Positions 20,528 to 32,344 of a DNA stretch of 64,000 nt are shown here, one piece after another. The notes below the pieces were generated by a model. It saw only the letters and a program-made list of their open reading frames with translations, did no database searches and was not told where the DNA came from. The first letter of the stretch is position 1. Each line of letters begins with the position of its first letter. The position numbers were made by a program, and so were the translations under genes. Origin of the DNA: Glandiceps talaboti (Eukaryota > Hemichordata > Enteropneusta > Spengelidae); NCBI RefSeq assembly GCF_964340395.1, contig NC_135557.1:9081460-9145459 (forward strand), in the 5' to 3' direction.

Positions 20528-20829
20528 CACTACACGAACAGTCTAATTTACCCACCTTTACCCAACCTGTACCCTACCTGTGTCAAACCTAACCACAATC
20601 TCTGTACAGGGGTAGTACGAGATGCAGTACCACTTTTGACTGTATACAGGACCCCAGGGGAGAGATCATCATGAGTAAATTAACTCGAAGGTGGAAATTC
20701 GTCTCATACGCCCAATAGTTATATATCCTGTGCTCAAACTTTACCCTGAGTGTCCAATAGTTATACATCCTGTGCTCAAACTTTACCCTGAGTGGAAAGA
20801 CATGGTCAAATAGGACTTTTCGTATAGTG
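20528..20829. mobile_element. CACTA-ended MITE, copy 1
   Basis: It begins CACTACACGAACAGTC and ends GACTTTTCGTATAGTG, its approximate inverted repeat. It is flanked on both sides by ATT, the 3-bp target duplication typical of CACTA transposons. At 302 bp it has no coding capacity. Confidence 0.85.
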
Positions 20830-21054
20830 ATTGTATAATTAGGCACTCACTCAGTGTATAGATATGTACACATACACTGTACAAATATGCACACATACAC
20901 TGTATAAATAGGCACGCACACATACACACACACTGTATAGATAGGTGCACATGCACTCTATAGACAAGTGCACATTCATTGTATATATAGTTACATATAT
21001 ATTGTGCAGATGGGTACATATACACAGTATAGATAGGTACTCATACAGTGCATA

Positions 21055-21320
21055 TGTTACACCCAATCTGTGAAATTGCCCACTTCATGAAATGTGCATG
21101 TAACTTTTCCCAGTTCATGAAATAGTCAACATTATACAAACGAGAGTATAGATTACGATCTGAAAGGGGCGAAATTAATTTTGGGGGCAAGAGTTTTGAA
21201 CTGGGGCGTTGATTATCAAACTATATTAAAAACTCAAGCTACACTGAATTATAATAAAATAGGAATTGTGAAATGATGACATTTGAAATACATGATAATA
21301 AAGTTGTTTGATTGATATGT

Positions 21321-21394
<74 letters not shown>

Positions 21395-21539
21395 GTACAA
21401 AAGATGCTCATTTCATGTACTGGGAATATCTTACCATACCCACTTCATAACCTGGGCAACACGATCAACTATTTCATGAACTGGGCAAAGTTACCCACTC
21501 ATTTCATGAATTGGACAATTTCACAGTTTGGGTGTAACA
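21055..21539. mobile_element. TGTTACACCC foldback MITE, copy 1
   Basis: Long terminal inverted repeats begin TGTTACACCCAATCTGTGAA at the left; the right end is its complement (TTTCACAGTTTGGGTGTAACA). TA flanks both ends. The interior carries a TG microsatellite (21,323-21,393) and a shared AT-rich core. Other full copies are at 45,542-45,961 and 58,168-58,563. Confidence 0.85.
21323..21393. repeat. (TG)n microsatellite
   Basis: About 35 TG units inside the foldback MITE. The related MITE piece at about 26,556 has a shorter TG run at the same internal position. Confidence 0.95.
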
Positions 21540-22234
21540 TATATACTGTATAGATAAGTACACATACATTGTATACACAGGTATACATACACTGTATAGA
21601 TAAGTACACATACATGGTGTAGATATGTACATATACATAGTACAGATTGGTATATGTGCATTGTTTAGATAGGTACACATACACTGTATAGTTAAGTATA
21701 CATATATTTTGTAGCTTGTCAAGTCAGATATTTGCAGTTTAGCACAGCAAATTTATCGCAGTCTGGCATGCAGAAGTAGACATGTAAAAGAGTATCAACA
21801 CTTTTATTAGATTACTCAAACTGTGTACTGACAGTAGTTAAAGGCATAGTCAAAAGAACAAAGGTTTCATTTTGTATGATAATGCTGTCCTGTTAATTCT
21901 CGTTTAAAATGAATATATGTCTATTTGTAGCTACATATACAGAATAATGGTGGAGATGTAAGAACTGATTGATGTACCTGCCAAACAATGGGTCATAAGG
22001 TCCGTTTAGTTGCATGGTTTATTTAGGCATACATGGATAAATCATCTTAATATGTCAAAACGGATGAATTCCAGAATAGTGTAACTGGATGGTTGTCAGT
22101 TTTCATTTTCTTGTTTTGTTAATTTCGTCTCTAAACCAATGTTTGCATTGTCTTGTTTTAAATGATGTGTAGATTTCCTGAGTCATTTGTAAGCCGATGT
22201 ACACGGTTGAATGAATTTAATGGTATTACAATAT

Positions 22235-22675
22235 AGACATATTGTATCAATATGTAAATATACATTAGATAGATTGGTAAACACACTTTATAGATAGGTA
22301 CACACATTTTACAGGTAGGTACAAATACAATGTATAGATAGGTACACATACATTGTATATATTGGTACACATACAATGTATATAGGTGCATTATGTATTG
22401 TATCCATAGGTACACATACATTGTATAGAAAGGTACATCTACGCTGTATAGATATGTATCCATATGTTATATAGATAGGTACACATACATACACTGTATG
22501 GATAGGTATACATACAATGTATACATATGTACACATACACTATACATATGTACACTTACACAATATACAAAGGTGCACATAAACTATATCGAGCCGTATA
22601 TATTACACTGCATATATAGGTACATATAAACTGTATACGTAGGTCCACATACACTCTATATATAGGTACACATAC
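22235..22675. repeat. 23-bp minisatellite block
   Basis: About 19 diverged units of the GTACACATACA...TGTATAGA type. The block 21,720-22,560 as a whole is near-identical to 26,880-27,650. Confidence 0.85.
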
Positions 22676-22678
22676 ATT

Positions 22679-22880
22679 CACTACACCAACAATCTAATTT
22701 ATCCACCTTTACCCAACCTTTACCCTACCCGTGTCAAACCTAACAACCACCTCTCTCCAGGGGTAGTAGGAGACACAGTACCACTTTTGACTGTATACAG
22801 ACCCCCAAGGGAGAGATCACCGTGAGTAAATTAACTCAAAGGTGGAAATTCGCATCATACTCCCCAAAGTTGTACATCCT
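22679..22880. mobile_element. CACTA-ended MITE, truncated copy
   Basis: It starts CACTACACCAACAATCTAAT and follows copy 1 to about 22,880, where minisatellite sequence takes over. The right terminus is missing. Confidence 0.7.
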
Positions 22881-23253
22881 CTCTATAGTATAGTATACTG
22901 TATAGATAAGTACACATACATTGTATACACATGTACACATACACTGTATATATGTGTACACATATATTGCATAGCAAATATATCTCGAAGTTTGGCATGC
23001 AGAAGTAGATAGTTAATAGAGTTTTAACATATTTATTAGATTACTCAAACTGTGTACTGACAGTCGTTAAAGGCGTTGTCAAAAGATCAAAGGTTTCAAA
23101 TCGTATGTAATGCTGTTCTGTTGAGACTCGTTTAAAATGAATGTATGTCTATTTGTAGCTACATATACAGAATAATGATGAATATGTAAGAAGTGATTGA
23201 TGTTGCTGACATAATATAGCCATAAAGTCAATTCATTTTAAGTGGCACATTAT

Positions 23254-24880
23254 GGACCGGTCAGTTTCCCCGGCCTGGAGGTGGGGGTTTGATTAGTGGG
23301 GGAGGTCACCTTGCTTTCAAAATTGGCAGTAAGGTGTTATGCTGTTTTGAAAATTGTGGATGAAGGAGGAGGGGGGGGGGGTCATTTTATTTCGAATTGT
23401 GATGGAAAAAACACCCTTTTCTACAATGGCATATAGCTTTATTTGAAATGTGGTACGTTTAAATATTTATTCTTGTCACTGTTTCTTACATCAATTCTTT
23501 AATATTACTTCATGTAGAGTTCAAACATAACTATACATATACATATACGTATACATGTATTACCTAGCTACAACACTAGCTACAGAACATGTCATGTAAA
23601 TGCTTGGCTGTTCCACAATCAATGCTTCTCAAATTCCACTTTGTGGCGAAAGTGAACTTGAATGTTTCGTAATGGTACTCTTCATTTTGGTTTATAAAAG
23701 AAGTTAATCTAAATTATTTTTACTCCTCAGTATGAAATTGACAGAGGAGATTGCTACACTTTCTATTTCGGACACTACATGTTATTGACACTACAAATTA
23801 CCACATCTCACCAGATTCCAGGTTCTATTATACACTAGATATGACCACCTAATGTTCTCTAACATACCAGTGACTTTACTATACATTCAATATTAATGCA
23901 ATATTAAGAAAAAGCCCATTGTTATGTGACATGGAAAACTCATTTACTTTAACACATTTACTTTACCTTTTCAAAGCTTGGAAATATTACCTCACAGGTT
24001 ATGAATAACCTTACTATTGCCATAATAGAAAAAAACCCTCCAGATTTGTTAGGAGAAACCCCCAAGGGCTCCCTCACCCTAAAGGTCACTCATGCATTCA
24101 ACCAAATATCAGATGCACCAAACTTTTACTGTCATAATGGTATTACATTGTTCTCAGAAATGTTTTCCAAGATAGTCTAGAATTGCCTTAAAACTCCAAA
24201 TTTCCTCTACCGATGATACTACCATCAGATGTACATGTGCTGACCTTTACTTTAGTGATACCATCTAAATTTTTAAGAACATTTTTCAACTCTAGGTAAG
24301 TTATAAAGAGTAACTTGTGATACTTGATGGTGCTGTTTTGTAAAGGTTGGAGGTAATTGCTTGAAAGGGTCTTAATAGCCTAACATTGGCTTTAAAACTA
24401 AAAGAACATCTTATAGGGCTTTTAGGGGAAGACCCTTAGGATTCCTACATGAGGTGGCCACATTCAAGTTTCAAGCTTGCCCCTACCTCTTACTGTCACG
24501 TTGCTATCCAACTATATTTTAAAAAATAGTTGCTTTTTACATGTTGGTTTTGTCTTGCAAAACTTGGAACGTATTGTCTAAAAGTGTCTGGATATTCTCA
24601 ATATTGACATTTTTCACAGAAAAAGATCACCAAGGCTTCTAGGGGGAGACCCCTTGGACCATCCACTTGAGGTTGACACATCACAGTCTTAAGCTCTTCC
24701 CATATATCTTACTATTAAGATGCTATCAACATATATTTCAAAGGTATTTCTACCCTGTGTAGTTGCCTGCTACATGTTGGTGCTGTCTTGTACAATTTGA
24801 AAATATTTTAAAAGTAAAAGTAAAAAGCCTTCAGGACTTCTAAGGGACCCCTGGGACCCCCCCCCTCCACACACATGAGA
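23254..24880. mobile_element. Left part of a GGACCGGTCAG-ended DNA transposon
   Basis: It begins GGACCGGTCAGTTTCCCC. The internal text near 24,420-24,800 ('gcttctagggggagacccct', 'ttactattaagatgctatca') matches the reverse complement of 50,900-51,230. The right part lies at 28,913-29,278, so this copy is interrupted by about 4 kb of minisatellite, LTR and duplicated blocks. No protein is recognisable. Confidence 0.65.
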
Positions 24881-24937
24881 GGTGCACATACACTATATAT
24901 ATAGGTATACATACACTGCATAAATATGTACATATAC

Positions 24938-25603
24938 TGTTACGAGTCACACATCGTAAACAATTGTGTCAAGTAATTGTTCAGTATTCTACAATTGACA
25001 AGAAGACACTAGTGATAAGGATAAGTGGAGGCCACATGTCATCACAGAGTGATAAATTGTGTCCCAATTGAATCGACAGCTATTTAGCTAAGACTATTCT
25101 AGACAGGTTCAATAAACTGTCTATTGCTGAGCTGAATTAATTATATTGATAAACATTTACTAAATAAGGATAAGAGAGTAACTTTTGTTGTAAACAACTT
25201 GTTTGTTAACCATATTTGTATTACGGAATGAACAATGTTTTAAATAAAATGTTGATGACGTATGCGATTTAAGAGCAATGGAATTTGTCTCAAGAAATAC
25301 TTGTCAGATGGCCGAGGAGAGCTTGAGGCTGACCGACGGGTTTTGGATGCGCTGCGAGGACAAGTCTGGCTGAAATACAAACACTCGAAAGAACTTTGAT
25401 ATTCGGCTGTAATCGATTGTGGAGCTCAATCGAATCGTTCCCCTTGCTGCAAATCGTATGAGTCATTCAACCCAAAAGTAATATTTGAGTCGTTGTGAGT
25501 CTCTTAGGAGACCGGTACCTCTGAGACGGCTGACCAAGCGGGTTTGAGTTTACCACTGAATAGAGGTCAATATCTTGCAGCTGCCTAATTCAGCGTCGTA
25601 ACA
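24938..25603. mobile_element. Solo LTR of a retrotransposon
   Basis: It begins TGTTACGA and ends TCGTAACA, a TG...CA terminus with an 8-bp inverted repeat. It is flanked on both sides by ATAC (24,934-24,937 and 25,604-25,607), a 4-bp target duplication. There is no internal coding region and no second LTR in cis. Size and ends suit a Gypsy-type element. It was inserted into the 23-bp minisatellite. Confidence 0.8.
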
Positions 25604-25639
25604 ATACACTGTATAGATAGGTACACATACACATACATT

Positions 25640-25893
25640 CACTACACGAAAAGTCAAACTTACCCACCTTTACCCAACCTTTACCTTACCTGTGACCCAT
25701 CTTACCACCATCTATGTCCAGAGGTAGTAAGAGACGCAGTACCACCTCTGACTGTATACAACCCCCAGGAGAGAGAATACAGTAGATAAATTAAGTCAAA
25801 GGTGGAACTTCATCTCATACTCGCAACATTTACACATCCTCTGCTCAAACTTTGAGTGGAAAGACATCGTCAAATAGGACTTTTCGTATAGTG
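25640..25893. mobile_element. CACTA-ended MITE, copy 2
   Basis: Ends CACTACACGAAAAGTC and GACTTTTCGTATAGTG, flanked by ATT on both sides. At 254 bp it lacks about 50 bp present in copy 1. Confidence 0.85.
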
Positions 25894-25949
25894 ATTGTAT
25901 AAATAGGTACACATACACTGTATAGATAAGTACATGTACATTATATATA

Positions 25950-26280
25950 TGTATGTTGCAACTAATCTGTGAAATTGCCCAATTCATGAAAAGGGTAGGT
26001 AACTTTGCCCAGTTCATGAAATAGTCAATCGTGTTGCCCAGGTTATGAAGTGGGTATGGTAAGATGTACCCGGTACATGAAATATGAGCATCTTTTATAA
26101 GACACACACAAAATAGAATAATACTCAAACTACTATATTATCATGTATTTACAAACTCATCACTTCACAATTCTTAGTTTATTATAATTCAGTGTAGCTT
26201 GTGTTTTTAATAAAGTTCGACAATCAATAAAGTTCAAAACTCTTGCCCCAAAAATTTAATTTCACCTTTTGAGATCGTAA
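25950..26280. mobile_element. Foldback MITE, one-ended fragment
   Basis: Starts 'ttgcaactaatctgtgaaat' and follows the TGTTACACCC family to the core ('gcatcttttataagacacac', then 'gttcaaaactcttgcccc'), but the matching right arm is absent. Confidence 0.65.
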
Positions 26281-26512
26281 TCTACAAGAGTTAAAAGAGT
26301 TTTAACATTTTTATTAGATTACTCAAACTGTCTACTGACAGCAGTTAAAGGCGTTGTCAAAAGAACAAGGGTTCATTTCGTATTTAATGCTGTCCTGTTG
26401 AGACTCGTTTAAAATGAATGTATGTCTATTTGTAGCTACATATACAGAATGATGATGAATATGTAAGAAGTGGTGGATGTTCCTGGCATAATATAGCCAT
26501 AAAGTCATTTTT

Positions 26513-26722
26513 GAAATACATGATAATAAAGTTGTTTGTTTGATTGATATGTATTGTGTGTGTGTGTGTGTGTGTTCTACAGAAGATGCTCATTTCTTGT
26601 ACTGGGCATATCTTACCATACCCACTTCATAACCTGGGCAACACGATTAACTATTTCATGAACTGGGCAAAGTTACCCATTCATTTCATGAATTGGACAA
26701 TTTCACAGTTTGGGTGTAACAT
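26513..26722. mobile_element. Foldback MITE, right-half fragment
   Basis: From 'gaaatacatgataataaagt' through a TG run to 'tttgggtgtaacatata', it matches the right half of the MITE at 21,055-21,539. Confidence 0.7.
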
Positions 26723-26879
26723 ATATACTGTAAGGATAAGTACACATAAACTGTATAGATAAGTACACATACATGGTGTAGATATGTACATATACATAGT
26801 ACAGATTGGTATATGTACATTGTTTAGATAGGTACACATACACTGTATAGTTAAGTATACATATATTTTGTAGCTTGTC

Positions 26880-27696
26880 AAGTAAGACATTTGCAGTTTA
26901 GCACAACAAATATAACTCGCAGTTTGGCATGCAGATGTAGACATGTAAAAGAGTGTTAACACTTTTATTAGATTACTCAAACTGTGTAGTGACAGTAGTT
27001 AAAGGCATAGTCAAAAGAACAAAGGTTTCATTTTGTATGATAATGCTGTCCTGTTAATTCTCGTTTAAAATGAATATATGTCTATTTGTAGCTACATATA
27101 CAGAATGATGATGGAGATGTAAGAACTGATTGATGTACCTGCCAAACAATGGGTCATAAGGTCCCTTTAGTTGCATGGTTTATTTAGGCATACATAGATA
27201 AATTATCTTATGTCAAAACGGATGAATTCCAGAATGGTGTAACTGGATGGTGTTCAGTTTTCATTTTCTTGTTTTGTTAATTTCGTCGCTACACCAATGT
27301 TTACATTGTCTTGTTTTGAATGGTGTGTAGATTTCCTGAGTCATTTGTAAGCCGATGTACACGATTGAATGAATTTAATGGTATTACAATATAGACATAT
27401 TGTATCAATAGGTAAATATACATTAGATAGATTGGTAAACACACTTTATAGATAGGTACACACATTTTACAGGTAGGTACAAATACAATGTATAGATAGG
27501 TACACATACATTGTATATATTGGTACACATACAATGTATATAGGTGCATATGTATTGTATCCATAGGTACACATACATTGTATAGAAAGGTACATCTACG
27601 CTGTATAGATATGTATCCATATGTTATATAGATAGGTACACATACATACAATGTATATAGGTGCATATGTATTGTATCCATATTTGTATTGTATCC
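26880..27696. repeat. Interspersed repeat plus 23-bp minisatellite, copy of 21,720-22,560
   Basis: Near-identical to the earlier block at an offset of about 5.15 kb. It ends where the 1.2-kb duplicated block begins, at a junction containing three 'attgtatccat' repeats (27,671-27,697). Confidence 0.85.
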
Positions 27697-28912
27697 ATAC
27701 TTGTCAGATGGCCGAGGAGAGCTTGAGGCTGACCGACGGGTTTTGGATGCGCTGCGAGGACAAGTCTGGCTGAAATACAAACACTCGAAAGAACTTTGAT
27801 ATTCGGCTGTAATCGATTGTGGAGCTCAATCGAATCGTTCCCCTTCCTGCAAATCGTATGAGTCATTCAACCCAAAAGTAATATTTGAGTCGTTGTGAGT
27901 CTCTTAGGAGACCGGTACCTCTGAGACGGCTGACCAAGCGGGTTTGAGTTTACCACTGAATAGAGGTCAATATCTTGCAGCTGCCTAATTCAGCGTCGTA
28001 ACAATACACTGTATAGATAGGTACACATACACATACATTCACTACACGAAAAGTCAAACTTACCTACCTTTACCCAACCTTTACCTTACCTGTGACCCAT
28101 CTTACCACCATCTATGTCCAGAGGTAGTAAGAGACGCAGTACCACCTCTGACTGTATACAACCCCCAGGAGAGAGAATACAGTAGATAAATTAAGTCAAA
28201 GGTGGAACTTCATCTCATACTCGCAACATTTACACATCCTCTGCTCAAATTTTGAGTGGAAAGACATCGTCAAATAGGACTTTTCGTATAGTGATTGTAT
28301 AAATAGGTACACATACACTGTATAGATAAGTACATGTACATTATATATATGTATGTTGCAACTAACCTGTGAAATTGCCCAATTCATGAAAAGGGTAGGT
28401 AACTTTGCCCAGTTCATGAAATAGTCAATCGTGTTGCCCAGGTTATGAAGTGGGTATGGTAAGATGTACCCGGTACATGAAATATGAGCATCTTTTATAA
28501 GACACACACAAAATAGAATAATACTCAAACTACTATATTATCATGTATTTACAAACTCATCACTTCACAATTCTTAGTTTATTATAATTCAGTGTAGCTT
28601 GTGTTTTTAATAAAGTTCGACAATCAATAAAGTTCAAAACTCTTGCCCCAAAAATTTAATTTCACCTTTTGAGATCGTAATCTACAAGAGTTAAAAGAGT
28701 TTTAACATTTTTATTAGATTACTCAAACTGTCTACTGACAGCAGTTAAAGGCGTTGTCAAAAGAACAAGGGTTCATTTCGTATTTAATGCTGTCCTGTTG
28801 AGACTCGTTTAAAATGAATGTATGTCTATTTGTAGCTACATATACAGAATGATGATGAATATGTAAGAAGTGGTGGATGTTCCTGGCATAATATAGCCAT
28901 AAAGTCATTTTT
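27697..28912. repeat. 1.2-kb duplicated block, copy 2
   Basis: Counterpart of 25,297-26,512. It contains the 3' end of the solo LTR (27,697-28,003), a CACTA MITE (28,040-28,293) with ATT flanks, and the foldback MITE half. Confidence 0.93.
28040..28293. mobile_element. CACTA-ended MITE, copy 3 (duplicated with copy 2)
   Basis: Same ends, length and ATT flanks as 25,640-25,893. It arose by segmental duplication and not by a new insertion. Confidence 0.85.
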
Positions 28913-29278
28913 TTTCGTGTCAGTTTCTCCTCTGAAGCTTCTCCACCACCTTTCACTGTCAATGTGCTATTAAACTCTTTTTAGAATATATTTACCCTGT
29001 GCAGTTAATAATTATAATGATAATGCTATCCCGGGATCTTATAAAGTATTTTCAAGGCGGTCAAGCAATCCACACATGGAGTCATGATAAGAAAATCCTG
29101 ATATATAAGTATCATGTTTTAGAATTAAGTGATGGGGGTCAGCCTGTTTTCGGTTTTACAGATATGACTCAGTGACATTTTGTCAGCCCGATGGAAGAAT
29201 CCACTGCACCCCTCCCCCTGCCCCCCCCCCCCCCACTCACATTCCCCGTCCCCAGGCTGTAGAAACTGACCAGTCCCT
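28913..29278. mobile_element. Right part of the GGACC-ended DNA transposon
   Basis: 'gggatcttataaagtatttt' and 'ttttagaattaagtgatggg' match the reverse complement of 50,650-50,880 and the fragment at 53,040. It ends AAACTGACCAGTCCCT. Confidence 0.65.
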
Positions 29279-29494
29279 TATAAGGCTATTCAAAATTGTA
29301 TAGTTGTTTTAGGAATACATACATAAATGGATGGTTTTCAGTTTTCATTTTCTTGTCATTGAAATTGCTTTGCTACCTCAGTATTTACATTGTCTACTTT
29401 TAAATGGTATTTAAGTTTTTATAGTCTTGAAAGATCCAGGTGGAAAACAGCTTTTATTACTTCCAGGCAACCATGTTTTAAAATAATTTCAATG

Positions 29495-29545
<51 letters not shown>
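29495..29545. repeat. (CTA)n trinucleotide repeat
   Basis: About 16 units. The flanks match those of 18,362-18,496. Confidence 0.9.
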
Positions 29546-32344
29546 TTTCTACTGATTTATGGACAAGAAGAATATAACACCATGGTTACAATTTACAATC
29601 GCAAAAGCTGTAAATGTTCCCCGCTTACTTTGTAATGTCAATATAAAAAAGTGTGTGCAAATTTGAAGATTTGAAATACATTTTATACGTAATTGATGGT
29701 GTCACAACAACTTTCGATTCCTTTTAGTCATATTGAGACTAGTTTAGAACGGATGCGTGTCAAAACACGCAGTGGATCTAATGAGAGCGAAATGTGCCTG
29801 TCAAACCCTAGGCTTTACTTTTGAGATGAAATATTACGAGGCAATTCAAAGCAGTATTGTTATCCCTCTGTACTGAACAAGAGCAATCAAACACCAACGA
29901 TCGTAATTATTATGTCAGGTGAATTTGTATATTTATCAAAAATGCTAAGTAGTGCTAAGAAATGAGAAGAGAAACTAAATTCATTAAATGTTGCCTCTGA
30001 ATTTGTTGTTTGTTTATAAAATCATTTACAAGTGTATGTATTCCAAAGTGTCCAGGGTGTTATTTGTAAGATGGAACAGCACTTTACTTCGATAACATGT
30101 CGAAAGGGATGATGGGAAATATAAACCATAAATGCCCTGGCACAGAGAAAAGTTTACTCACAACCGACTTGTTTGAAGACTGGAAACATTGACACAGCAG
30201 GTAAGTCACTCTAAATAACATGACAATATATTTCATTTGGTGAAATGTTTTAAATCTCGATTACGATGTCCGTTCATTAAGAGACAGGTTGAAAGTAGAA
30301 AATCCGAGTGAAGTAGTAGTCACAAGAGACTATCATAGTCTAGATTTTGTAGAGTGCAGTGATGCATTGTCATTAAATTGAGTATCAAATCCTTGGGCTT
30401 TGCTTACTCTTGCTTGCCATGATAAAAAAGACATTTTACTTATTTGAGTTCGAAGTTTATATTCCTGCACTGAAGATTACACCAAATGGGACATCCATCT
30501 ATACGTATACAAATATACCAACACCGATATAAAATAATATAGTGTCAGCTGTTGTCATTTATTGAATTTCCTATTGAAAACAAAATTCGGTATCTGCTCA
30601 GATTCATTCAATGTGTAGAACGGGAAGCTCTGTTTTTTTTAATTGAGATGGGGTGGTTTTTTGAGACATTTTAGTTGAGATCCTTCAAAATCGACTTTAC
30701 TTTTAATGGATGTGTTATACCCCCAAATACAAATAATTATTTCTTTTAAAAATTTCAATTTGGGAAATAAAAGAATATTTACTTCAATAAACGCATGGCA
30801 CTAAAATAAAGTAAAGTGTCAACAAAGACCTATTCTTTACTCACTACATACTAGCTTTATATTAATACCACTAACCACTACTACATACTGATTTGATTGT
30901 ACGGTTTGAAGCAATTTTCAATTTTGACAAATTTATTTAGAAGGGTTGGGGAGGGGGTCTGAGGTATAAGTATAAGAATTTAGTTTTTTTTATCATACAT
31001 TTAACTATTGATCTCGCCCTTATCAACTTGTCGGACTGATTCATTTAGTTAGGCCAGTAGATTTTTTTTCGGGTACATACAGAGTATAAGCTTACCAGTT
31101 TGATTATAGATTTATATATCACTTGTTTAGGGTTAATTAAGACACGTTGAGTCTGCAAGGGTGTTAGCAAGTAAAGCTGTCGACCACATTTAGACAATAT
31201 GGATATAACGTATATTAATGTTACCGTTCCTTAATATGTACCTATACGGTTTGGTAAAAGTCTCGTCTTTATCATATTCCCTTTCATACTGGGGTTTAAG
31301 GTTCGCTGTTCGTGACTACAGGGCAGATCTTTAATGGGATAGGTGGCTTGTCTGTCGACGCCCTTTGGTAAGCTGTTCGCGACTACCCAGCATGCCATCA
31401 ATGGTATAAGTAGATTGTCTGTCGACGCCCTTCGCGTTACACGTTCCACGTCTAATCCTTCATTTTTTTTGTAATCTTCAACTTCTAAACCAGTCGTCAG
31501 ATTTCTTTGTTATTTGGAGTGTATTCATATTGAAGAGTCCTCTTAGAGGATTTATATTGTTTTCTCTTATTGAAACAATGTTATATGGTCAAACATAAAT
31601 TGCGTATTTGACCGAAAGTTTTCACGTCGATAAAACCGCTTACCATTTTTGTATATTTAGTGTTTATGTGCATTGGACTGACACTGCTCCCAATGCCATA
31701 GCCTGGGGGGAGGGATGACAGCTCCCCTCCTTGTGATTTTTAGGGATATTTTGTAAAAAATGCAACTTTTCTACTACATAGCCATTTTATTAAAATCATT
31801 ATTTACCTGAGGATTCCTATCATGCGCGCTTTGAGTTGATGTCCAGCAGTCTATTTGATATATGTCAGTAAACAGACAAAGTAAGCATACCATTTTCTAT
31901 CATGTCAAAGTAAAACGTCGTTCTATGTGAGGTCGCCTGTATTTGATTTTTTCCATCAGTATTTAGTTATAGAGTCCTAGTTGAAACTAAGACAATTTAA
32001 TCACGTTTTAAAATACTTATACGCAATGTACTAATTTGGTATATGTTTACCTGTACTTATTGCAATAAACGTTTTATTTTATAATGGGTCGATTACCACG
32101 CTATAAGTCAAAAATAATAATTATACATTGCTAATAAAATGCAAATTAAATGAAAACAAACAAACAACAACAACAACAACAACAACAACATAAATATCAT
32201 TGTCAGCCGAAACTAAAACGAACACTGAAGGTATCATCGAGCAATGACTCTGAATGCAACATAAGCCCGGGTTAATACTAACTAACAGAACAAAATTGAA
32301 TTTTGCTAACGATCTCATTTTGAGTTAATTATCATAATCAATTA
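29546..32344. other. Mostly unique AT-rich sequence
   Basis: No recognisable gene. Two copies of a roughly 70-bp unit sharing 'cttgtctgtcgacgccctt'-like text are at 31,301-31,437. A CAA repeat is at 32,162-32,190. Confidence 0.4.
30040..30200 (+). other. Candidate untranslated first exon of gene B
   Basis: GC-richer than its surroundings and ends in an excellent donor, 'acagcag|gtaagt' at 30,201. No other coding exon follows before the acceptor at 43,002. This is only a splice-site argument; the promoter was not identified, and the intervening intron would be 12.8 kb full of satellite. Confidence 0.2.

Larger units (their letters stand above)
25297..26512. repeat. 1.2-kb duplicated block, copy 1
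   Basis: Near-identical, with only scattered single-base differences (for example 25,446 g versus 27,846 c), to 27,697-28,912 at a fixed offset of 2,400 bp. It includes the 3' 307 bp of the solo LTR, a CACTA MITE and half a foldback MITE. Confidence 0.93.

Noticed and set aside
20080-27780. Frames rich in Tyr-Ile-Tyr and Cys-Thr-Tyr
   Set aside because: They come from the 23-bp minisatellite.
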